Below, in pieces: positions 21,401-33,400 of a DNA stretch of 64,000 nt. Numbering within the stretch: position 1 is the first letter of the stretch; each line of letters opens with the position of its first letter. Source of the stretch: CBDCVD01 sp965224015 (GTDB lineage: Bacteria; Pseudomonadota; Alphaproteobacteria; Rhizobiales; CBDCVD01); NCBI GenBank assembly GCA_965224015.1, contig OZ245032.1:682001-746000 (forward strand). The letters are read 5' to 3'. Both the position numbers and the translations under genes were made by a program. The notes under the pieces were generated by a model. That model was not told where the DNA came from, did no database searches, and was given only the letters and a program-made list of their open reading frames with translations.

Positions 21401-24400
21401 CAACAGGCTCTAACCCGACCGGCACCGGCGAGACGGCAACCGGTGACTTTACCATCGCCGCCCCTGACGGCATTGCCTCCCTTACTGTTGACACCACCAC
21501 CTTCACCTTGGCGCAACTCAATGGCGCAAGTGCAGGATCACCGCTGACGGTAACCACATCGCTTGGCACGCTTTCCATAACCAATTATGAGCCCAGCACC
21601 GGCCAGGTGGACTATTCCTATACCCTGAACACAAACGCCGATCATTCCGTCGGTCAGGTGATCGACACCTTTGCCCTGACACTCACCGATGATGACGGGG
21701 ATACACAGACCGGTAACCTGGGTATCCTGATCGTCGACGATGTACCGACGGCCAACGCGGATGTGGACAGCGTCACCGAAGACGCCACCGGCGTTGACGC
21801 CGTGGCCGATGGTAATGTGTTTGCCGGCTCAGGGGGCAGCGACACCAACACCTCCGATGGCGTGGCGGATACCCTGGGGGCTGACACAACGCCAGCACCG
21901 GTGACCGGCGTTGTCGCGGGCACAGGCTCCGCGGCGGGCACAACAGGCAATGTCGGAGCCCCCCTGGCGGGCACCTACGGCACCCTCACCCTTAACGCTG
22001 ATGGCGCCTACTCTTATGCCCTGAACAATGCCAACCCCGCGGTGCAAGGGCTGAGTTCCGGCGAAAGCCTGACCGACACCTTCACCTACCAGATCACCGA
22101 TAGCGACGGCGATACATCCGAGACCACCCTAACCATAACCATCAATGGTGCCAACGACGCGGTCCCGCCCATTGGCGGCACCGATGACGGCTCCACGGTC
22201 ACCGGCGCTGATGCCGAGGTGCTGGAGAGCGACCTGGCAACAGGCTCTAACCCGACCGGCACCGGCGAGACGGCAACCGGCACCTTTACCATCGCCGCCC
22301 CTGACGGCATTGCCTCCCTTACTGTTGGCACCACCACCTTCACCTTGGCGCAACTCAATGGCGCAAGTGCAGGATCACCGCTGACGGTAACCACATCGCT
22401 TGGCACGCTTTCCATAACCAATTATGAGCCCAGCACCGGCCAGGTGGACTATTCCTATACCCTGAACACAAACGCCGATCATTCCGCCGGGCAGGTGATC
22501 GACACCTTTGCCCTGACACTCACCGATGATGATGGGGATACACAGACCGGTAACCTGGGTATCCTGATCGTCGACGATGTCCCAACGGCCAACGCGGATG
22601 TGGACAGCGTCACCGAAGACGCCACCGGCGTTGACGCCGTGGCCGATGGTAATGTGTTTGCCGGCTCAGGGGGCAGCGACACCAACACCTCCGATGGCGT
22701 GGCGGATACCCTGGGGGCTGACACAACGCCAGCACCGGTGACCGGCGTTGTCGCGGGCACAAGCTCCGCGGCGGGCACAACAGGCAATGTCGGAGCCTCC
22801 CTGGCGGGCGCCTACGGCACCCTCACCCTTAACGCTGATGGCGCCTACTCTTATGCCCTGAACAATGCCAACCCCGCGGTGCAAGGGCTGAGTTCCGGCG
22901 AAAGCCTGACCGACACCTTCACCTACCAGATCACCGATAGTGACGGCGATACATCCGAGACCACCCTAACCATAACCATCAATGGTGCCAACGACGCGGT
23001 CCCGCCGATCGGCGGCACCGATGACGGCTCCACGGTCACCGGCGCTGATGCCGAGGTGCTGGAGAGCGACCTGGCAACAGGCTCGAACCCGACCGGCACC
23101 GGCGAGACGGCAACCGGCACCTTTACCATCGCCGCCCCTGACGGCATTGCCTCCCTTACTGTTGGCACCACCACCTTCACCTTGGCACAACTCAATGGCG
23201 CAAGTGCAGGATCACCGCTGACGGTAACCACATCGCTTGGCACGCTTTCCATAACCAATTATGAGCCCAGCACCGGCCAGGTGGACTATTCCTATACCCT
23301 GAACACAAACGCCGATCATTCCGTCGGTCAGGTGATCGACACCTTTGCCCTGACACTCACCGATGATGACGGGGATACACAGACCGGTAACCTGGGTATC
23401 CTGATCGTCGACGATGTACCGACGGCCAACGCGGATGTGGACAGCGTCACCGAAGACGCCACCGGCGTTGACGCCGTGGCCGATGGTAATGTGTTTGCCG
23501 GCTCAGGGGGCAGCGACACCAACACCTCCGATGGCGTGGCGGATACCCTGGGGGCTGACACAACGCCAGCACCGGTGACCGGCGTTGTCGCGGGCACAGG
23601 CTCCGCGGCGGGCACAACAGGCAATGTCGGAGCCCCCCTGGCGGGCACCTACGGCACCCTCACCCTTAACGCTGATGGCGCCTACTCTTATGCCCTGAAC
23701 AATGCCAACCCCGCGGTGCAAGGGCTGAGTTCCGGCGAAAGCCTGACCGACACCTTCACCTACCAGATCACCGATAGCGACGGCGATACATCCGAGACCA
23801 CCCTAACCATAACCATCAATGGTGCCAACGACGCGGTCCCGCCCATTGGCGGCACCGATGACGGCTCCACGGTCACCGGCGCTGATGCCGAGGTGCTGGA
23901 GAGCGACCTGGCAACAGGCTCTAACCCGACCGGCACCGGCGAGACGGCAACCGGCACCTTTACCATCGCCGCCCCTGACGGCATTGCCTCCCTTACTGTT
24001 GGCACCACCACCTTCACCTTGGCGCAACTCAATGGCGCAAGTGCAGGATCACCGCTGACGGTAACCACATCGCTTGGCACGCTTTCCATAACCAATTATG
24101 AGCCCAGCACCGGCCAGGTGGACTATTCCTATACCCTGAACACAAACGCCGATCATTCCGCCGGGCAGGTGATCGACACCTTTGCCCTGACACTCACCGA
24201 TGATGATGGGGATACACAGACCGGTAACCTGGGTATCCTGATCGTCGACGATGTCCCAACGGCCAACGCGGATGTGGACAGCGTCACCGAAGACGCCACC
24301 GGCGTTGACGCCGTGGCCGATGGTAATGTGTTTGCCGGCTCAGGGGGCAGCGACACCAACACCTCCGATGGCGTGGCGGATACCCTGGGGGCTGACACAA

Positions 24401-27400
24401 CGCCAGCACCGGTGACCGGCGTTGTCGCGGGCACAAGCTCCGCGGCGGGCACAACAGGCAATGTCGGAGCCTCCCTGGCGGGCGCCTACGGCACCCTCAC
24501 CCTTAACGCTGATGGCGCCTACTCTTATGCCCTGAACAATGCCAACCCCGCGGTGCAAGGGCTGAGTTCGGGCGAAAGCCTGACCGACACCTTCACCTAC
24601 CAGATCACCGATAGTGACGGCGATACATCCGAGACCACCCTAACCATAACCATCAATGGTGCCAACGACGCGGTCCCGCCGATCGGCGGCACCGATGACG
24701 GCTCCACGGTCACCGGCGCTGATGCCGAGGTGCTGGAGAGCGACCTGGCAACAGGCTCGAACCCGACCGGCACCGGCGAGACGGCAACCGGCACCTTTAC
24801 CATCGCCGCCCCTGACGGCATTGCCTCCCTTACTGTTGGCACCACCACCTTCACCTTGGCACAACTCAATGGCGCAAGTGCAGGATCACCGCTGACGGTA
24901 ACCACATCGCTTGGCACGCTTTCCATAACCAATTATGAGCCCAGCACCGGCCAGGTGGACTATTCCTATACCCTGAACACAAACGCCAATCATTCCGCCG
25001 GGCAGGTGATCGACACCTTTGCCCTGACACTCACCGATGATGATGGGGATACACAGACCGGTAACCTGGGTATCCTGATCGTCGACGATGTCCCGACGGC
25101 CAACGCGGATGTGGACAGCGTCACCGAAGACGCCACCGGCGTTGACGCCGTGGCCGATGGTAATGTGTTTGCCGGCTCAGGGGGCAGCGACACCAACACC
25201 TCCGATGGCGTGGCGGATACCCTGGGGGCTGACACAACGCCAGCACCGGTGACCGGCGTTGTCGCGGGCACAGGCTCCGCGGCGGGCACAACAGGCAATG
25301 TCGGAGCCCCCCTGGCGGGCACCTACGGCACCCTCACCCTTAACGCTGATGGCGCCTACTCTTATGCCCTGAACAATGCCAACCCCGCAGTGCAAGGGCT
25401 GAGTTCCGGCGAAAGCCTGACCGACACCTTCACCTACCAGATCACCGATAGCGACGGCGATACATCCGAGACCACCCTCACCATAACCATCAATGGTGCC
25501 AACGACGCGGTCCCGCCCATTGGCGGCACCGATGACGGCTCCACGGTCACCGGCGCTGATGCCGAGGTGCTGGAGAGCGACCTGGCAACAGGCTCTAACC
25601 CGACCGGCACCGGCGAGACGGCAACCGGCACCTTTACCATCGCCGCCCCTGACGGCATTGCCTCCCTTACTGTTGGCACCACCACCTTCACCTTGGCGCA
25701 ACTCAATGGCGCAAGTGCAGGATCACCGCTGACGGTAACCACATCGCTTGGCACGCTTTCCATAACCAATTATGAGCCCAGCACCGGCCAGGTGGACTAT
25801 TCCTATACCCTGAACACAAACGCCGATCATTCCGCCGGGCAGGTGATCGACACCTTTGCCCTGACACTCACCGATGATGATGGGGATACACAGACCGGTA
25901 ACCTGGGTATCCTGATCGTCGACGATGTCCCAACGGCCAACGCGGATGTGGACAGCGTCACCGAAGACGCCACCGGCGTTGACGCCGTGGCCGATGGTAA
26001 TGTGTTTGCCGGCTCAGGGGGCAGCGACACCAACACCTCCGATGGCGTGGCGGATACCCTGGGGGCTGACACAACGCCAGCACCGGTGACCGGCGTTGTC
26101 GCGGGCACAAGCTCCGCGGCGGGCGCAACAGGCAATGTCGGAGCCTCCCTGGCGGGCGCCTACGGCACCCTCACCCTTAACGCTGATGGCGCCTACTCTT
26201 ATGCCCTGAACAATGCCAACCCCGCGGTGCAAGGGCTGAGTTCCGGCGAAAGCCTGACCGACACCTTCACCTACGAAATCACCGATAGCGACGGCGATAC
26301 ATCCGAGACCACCCTAACCATAACCATCAATGGTGCCAACGACGCGGTCCCGCCGATCGGCGGCACCGATGACGGCTCCACGGTCACCGGCGCTGATGCC
26401 GAGGTGCTGGAGAGCGACCTGGCAACAGGCTCTAACCCGACCGGCACCGGCGAGACGGCAACCGGTGACTTTACCATCGCCGCCCCTGACGGCATTGCCT
26501 CCCTTACTGTTGGCACCACCACCTTCACCTTGGCACAACTCAATGGCGCAAGTGCAGGATCACCGCTGACGGTAACCACATCGCTTGGCACGCTTTCCAT
26601 AACCAATTATGAGCCCAGCACCGGCCAGGTGGACTATTCCTATACCCTGAACACAAACGCCAATCATTCCGTCGGTCAGGTGATCGACACCTTTGCCCTG
26701 ACACTCACCGATGATGATGGGGATACACAGACCGGTAACCTGGGTATCCTGATCGTCGACGATGTCCCGACGGCCAACGCGGATGTGGACAGCGTCACCG
26801 AAGACGCCACCGGCGTTGACGCCGTGGCCGATGGTAATGTGTTTGCCGGCTCAGGTGGCAGCGACACCAACACCTCCGATGGCGTGGCGGATATCCTGGG
26901 GGCTGACACAACGCCAGCACCGGTGACCGGCGTTGTCGCGGGCACAGGCTCCGCGGCGGGCACAACAGGCAATGTCGGAGCCCCCCTGGCGGGCACCTAC
27001 GGCACCCTCACCCTTAACGCTGATGGCGCCTACTCTTATGCCCTGAACAATGCCAACCCCGCGGTGCAAGGGCTGAGTTCGGGCGAAAGCCTGACCGACA
27101 CCTTCACCTACGAAATCACCGATAGTGACGGCGATACATCCGAGACCACCCTCACCATAACCATCAATGGCGAGAACGACGCGGTCCCGCCCATTGGCGG
27201 CACCGATGACGGCTCCACGGTCACCGGCGCCGATGCCGAGGTGCTGGAGAGCGACCTGGCAACAGGCTCGAACCCGACCGGCACCGGCGAGACGGCAACC
27301 GGTGACTTTACCATCGCCGCCCCCGACGGCATTGCCTCCCTTACTGTTGGCACCACCACCTTCACCTTGGCACAACTCAATGGCGCAAGTGCAGGATCAC

Positions 27401-30400
27401 CGCTGACGGTAACCACATCGCTTGGCACGCTTTCCATAACCAATTATGAGCCCAGCACCGGCCAGGTGGACTATTCCTATACCCTGAACACAAACGCCGA
27501 TCATTCCGCCGGGCAGGTGATCGACACCTTTGCCCTGACACTCACCGATGATGATGGGGATACACAGACCGGTAACCTGGGTATCCTGATCGTCGACGAT
27601 GTCCCAACGGCCAACGCCGATGTGGACAGCGTCACCGAAGACGCCACCGGCGTTGACGCCGTGGCCGATGGTAATGTGTTTGCCGGCTCAGGGGGCAGCG
27701 ACACCAACACCTCCGATGGCGTGGCGGATACCCTGGGGGCTGACACAACGCCAGCACCGGTGACCGGCGTTGTCGCGGGCACAAGCTCCGCGGCGGGCGC
27801 AACAGGCAATGTCGGAGCCTCCCTGGCGGGCGCCTACGGCACCCTCACCCTTAACGCTGATGGCGCCTACTCTTATGCCCTGAACAATGCCAACCCCGCG
27901 GTGCAAGGGCTGAGTTCCGGCGAAAGCCTGACCGACACCTTCACCTACGAAATCACCGATAGCGACGGCGATACATCCGAGACCACCCTAACCATAACCA
28001 TCAATGGTGCCAACGACGCGGTCCCGCCGATCGGCGGCACCGATGACGGCTCCACGGTCACCGGCGCTGATGCCGAGGTGCTGGAGAGCGACCTGGCAAC
28101 AGGCTCTAACCCGACCGGCACCGGCGAGACGGCAACCGGTGACTTTACCATCGCCGCCCCTGACGGCATTGCCTCCCTTACTGTTGACACCACCACCTTC
28201 ACCTTGGCGCAACTCAATGGCGCAAGTGCAGGATCACCGCTGACGGTAACCACATCGCTTGGCACGCTTTCCATAACCAATTATGAGCCCAGCACCGGCC
28301 AGGTGGACTATTCCTATACCCTGAACACAAACGCCGATCATTCCGTCGGTCAGGTGATCGACACCTTTGCCCTGACACTCACCGATGATGACGGGGATAC
28401 ACAGACCGGTAACCTGGGTATCCTGATCGTCGACGATGTACCGACGGCCAACGCGGATGTGGACAGCGTCACCGAAGACGCCACCGGCGTTGACGCCGTG
28501 GCCGATGGTAATGTGTTTGCCGGCTCAGGGGGCAGCGACACCAACACCTCCGATGGCGTGGCGGATACCCTGGGGGCTGACACAACGCCAGCACCGGTGA
28601 CCGGCGTTGTCGCGGGCACAGGCTCCGCGGCGGGCACAACAGGCAATGTCGGAGCCCCCCTGGCGGGCACCTACGGCACCCTCACCCTTAACGCTGATGG
28701 CGCCTACTCTTATGCCCTGAACAATGCCAACCCCGCGGTGCAAGGGCTGAGTTCCGGCGAAAGCCTGACCGACACCTTCACCTACCAGATCACCGATAGC
28801 GACGGCGATACATCCGAGACCACCCTAACCATAACCATCAATGGTGCCAACGACGCGGTCCCGCCCATTGGCGGCACCGATGACGGCTCCACGGTCACCG
28901 GCGCTGATGCCGAGGTGCTGGAGAGCGACCTGGCAACAGGCTCTAACCCGACCGGCACCGGCGAGACGGCAACCGGCACCTTTACCATCGCCGCCCCTGA
29001 CGGCATTGCCTCCCTTACTGTTGGCACCACCACCTTCACCTTGGCGCAACTCAATGGCGCAAGTGCAGGATCACCGCTGACGGTAACCACATCGCTTGGC
29101 ACGCTTTCCATAACCAATTATGAGCCCAGCACCGGCCAGGTGGACTATTCCTATACCCTGAACACAAACGCCGATCATTCCGCCGGGCAGGTGATCGACA
29201 CCTTTGCCCTGACACTCACCGATGATGATGGGGATACACAGACCGGTAACCTGGGTATCCTGATCGTCGACGATGTCCCAACGGCCAACGCGGATGTGGA
29301 CAGCGTCACCGAAGACGCCACCGGCGTTGACGCCGTGGCCGATGGTAATGTGTTTGCCGGCTCAGGGGGCAGCGACACCAACACCTCCGATGGCGTGGCG
29401 GATACCCTGGGGGCTGACACAACGCCAGCACCGGTGACCGGCGTTGTCGCGGGCACAAGCTCCGCGGCGGGCACAACAGGCAATGTCGGAGCCTCCCTGG
29501 CGGGCGCCTACGGCACCCTCACCCTTAACGCTGATGGCGCCTACTCTTATGCCCTGAACAATGCCAACCCCGCGGTGCAAGGGCTGAGTTCGGGCGAAAG
29601 CCTGACCGACACCTTCACCTACCAGATCACCGATAGTGACGGCGATACATCCGAGACCACCCTAACCATAACCATCAATGGTGCCAACGACGCGGTCCCG
29701 CCGATCGGCGGCACCGATGACGGCTCCACGGTCACCGGCGCTGATGCCGAGGTGCTGGAGAGCGACCTGGCAACAGGCTCGAACCCGACCGGCACCGGCG
29801 AGACGGCAACCGGCACCTTTACCATCGCCGCCCCTGACGGCATTGCCTCCCTTACTGTTGGCACCACCACCTTCACCTTGGCACAACTCAATGGCGCAAG
29901 TGCAGGATCACCGCTGACGGTAACCACATCGCTTGGCACGCTTTCCATAACCAATTATGAGCCCAGCACCGGCCAGGTGGACTATTCCTATACCCTGAAC
30001 ACAAACGCCAATCATTCCGTCGGTCAGGTGATCGACACCTTTGCCCTGACACTCACCGATGATGATGGGGATACACAGACCGGTAACCTGGGTATCCTGA
30101 TCGTCGACGATGTCCCGACGGCCAACGCGGATGTGGACAGCGTCACCGAAGACGCCACCGGCGTTGACGCTGTGGCCGATGGTAATGTGTTTGCCGGCTC
30201 AGGTGGCAGCGACACCAACACCTCCGATGGCGTGGCGGATATCCTGGGGGCTGACACAACGCCAGCACCGGTGACCGGCGTTGTCGCGGGCACAGGCTCC
30301 GCGGCGGGCACAACAGGCAATGTCGGAGCCCCCCTGGCGGGCACCTACGGCACCCTCACCCTTAACGCTGATGGCGCCTACTCTTATGCCCTGAACAATG

Positions 30401-33400
30401 CCAACCCCGCGGTGCAAGGGCTGAGTTCCGGCGAAAGCCTGACCGACACCTTCACCTACCAGATCACCGATAGCGACGGCGATACATCCGAGACCACCCT
30501 CACCATAACCATCAATGGTGCCAACGACGCGGTCCCGCCCATTGGCGGTACCGATGACGGCTCTGCTGTTGTTGGGGCCGATGCCGAGGTGCTGGAGAGC
30601 GACCTGGCAACAGGCTCGAACCCGACCGGCACCGGCGAGACGGCAACCGGTGACTTTACCATCGCCGCCCCCGACGGCATTGCCTCCCTTACTGTTGGCA
30701 CCACCACCTTCACCTTGGCACAACTCAATGGCGCAAGTGCAGGATCACCGCTGACGGTAACCACATCGCTTGGCACGCTTTCCATAACCAATTATGAGCC
30801 CAGCACCGGCCAGGTGGACTATTCCTATACCCTGAACACAAACGCCGATCATTCCGCCGGGCAGGTGATCGACACCTTTGCCCTGACACTCACCGATGAT
30901 GATGGGGATACACAGACCGGTAACCTGGGTATCCTGATCGTCGACGATGTCCCAACGGCCAACGCCGATGTGGACAGCGTCACCGAAGACGCCACCGGCG
31001 TTGACGCCGTGGCCGATGGTAATGTGTTTGCCGGCTCAGGGGGCAGCGACACCAACACCTCCGATGGCGTGGCGGATACCCTGGGGGCTGACACAACGCC
31101 AGCACCGGTGACCGGCGTTGTCGCGGGCACAAGCTCCGCGGCGGGCGCAACAGGCAATGTCGGAGCCTCCCTGGCGGGCGCCTACGGCACCCTCACCCTT
31201 AACGCTGATGGCGCCTACTCTTATGCCCTGAACAATGCCAACCCCGCGGTGCAAGGGCTGAGTTCCGGCGAAAGCCTGACCGACACCTTCACCTACGAAA
31301 TCACCGATAGCGACGGCGATACATCCGAGACCACCCTAACCATAACCATCAATGGTGCCAACGACGCGGTCCCGCCGATCGGCGGCACCGATGACGGCTC
31401 CACGGTCACCGGCGCTGATGCCGAGGTGCTGGAGAGCGACCTGGCAACAGGCTCTAACCCGACCGGCACCGGCGAGACGGCAACCGGTGACTTTACCATC
31501 GCCGCCCCTGACGGCATTGCCTCCCTTACTGTTGACACCACCACCTTCACCTTGGCGCAACTCAATGGCGCAAGTGCAGGATCACCGCTGACGGTAACCA
31601 CATCGCTTGGCACGCTTTCCATAACCAATTATGAGCCCAGCACCGGCCAGGTGGACTATTCCTATACCCTGAACACAAACGCCGATCATTCCGTCGGTCA
31701 GGTGATCGACACCTTTGCCCTGACACTCACCGATGATGACGGGGATACACAGACCGGTAACCTGGGTATCCTGATCGTCGACGATGTACCGACGGCCAAC
31801 GCGGATGTGGACAGCGTCACCGAAGACGCCACCGGCGTTGACGCCGTGGCCGATGGTAATGTGTTTGCCGGCTCAGGGGGCAGCGACACCAACACCTCCG
31901 ATGGCGTGGCGGATACCCTGGGGGCTGACACAACGCCAGCACCGGTGACCGGCGTTGTCGCGGGCACAGGCTCCGCGGCGGGCACAACAGGCAATGTCGG
32001 AGCCCCCCTGGCGGGCACCTACGGCACCCTCACCCTTAACGCTGATGGCGCCTACTCTTATGCCCTGAACAATGCCAACCCCGCGGTGCAAGGGCTGAGT
32101 TCGGGCGAAATCCTGACCGACACCTTCACCTACGAAATCACCGATAGTGACGGCGATACATCCGAGACCACCCTCACCATAACCATCAATGGCGAGAACG
32201 ACGCGGTCCCGCCCATTGGCGGCACCGATGACGGCTCCACGGTCACCGGCGCCGATGCCGAGGTGCTGGAGAGCGACCTGGCAACAGGCTCGAACCCGAC
32301 CGGCACCGGCGAGACGGCAACCGGTGACTTTACCATCGCCGCCCCTGACGGCATTGCCTCCCTTACTGTTGGCACCACCACCTTCACCTTGGCGCAACTC
32401 AATGGCGCAAGTGCAGGATCACCGCTGACGGTAACCACATCGCTTGGCACGCTTTCCATAACCAATTATGAGCCCAGCACCGGCCAGGTGGACTATTCCT
32501 ATACCCTGAACACAAACGCCAATCATTCCGCCGGGCAGGTGATCGACACCTTTGCCCTGACACTCACCGATGATGATGGGGATACACAGACCGGTAACCT
32601 GGGTATCCTGATCGTCGACGATGTCCCAACGGCCAACGCGGATGTGGACAGCGTCACCGAAGACGCCACCGGCGTTGACGCCGTGGCCGATGGTAATGTG
32701 TTTGCCGGCTCAGGGGGCAGCGACACCAACACCTCCGATGGCGTGGCGGATACCCTGGGGGCTGACACAACGCCAGCACCGGTGACCGGCGTTGTCGCGG
32801 GCACAAGCTCCGCGGCGGGCACAACAGGCAATGTCGGAGCCTCCCTGGCGGGCGCCTACGGCACCCTCACCCTTAACGCTGATGGCGCCTACTCTTATGC
32901 CCTGAACAATGCCAACCCCGCAGTGCAAGGGCTGAGTTCCGGCGAAAGCCTGACCGACACCTTCACCTACGAAATCACCGATAGTGACGGCGATACATCC
33001 GAGACCACCCTCACCATAACCATCAATGGTGAGAACGATGCCCCTGAGGTGATCGATCCGAATACCGGTGATCCGTTGCCCGACCCCGATACCGCCATAT
33101 CGACCCAGAACGGCAACGACAGTGATACAATCACACCTATTGACATGTCGGTTGTCATGGTGGATCCGGATGGGGATACCCTGACATTCTCAGCTACGGG
33201 CCTGCCACCAGGATTGAGCATTGACCCCGCAACCGGTGTCATTTCCGGTACCATTGATGCAAGTGCTTCCCAGAGCGGACCCTACACCGTAGTCGTCACC
33301 GCCACGGATCCCAATGGCGCCCCACCGGCATCCACCTCCTTTACCTGGAACGTTACCAATCCGGCCCCCGTCGCCGTGGACGATACGGCGGTGACAAATG

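Noticed and set aside
12003..33254. Dozens of minus-strand open frames of 72-174 codons and plus-strand frames of 79 codons, recurring every 837 bases
   Set aside because: They are shadows of the giant gene: the same frames recur with each repeat unit because the codon usage of the sense frame leaves the antisense frames open. Ala/Val/Ser- or Arg/Gly-rich composition and no family resemblance.
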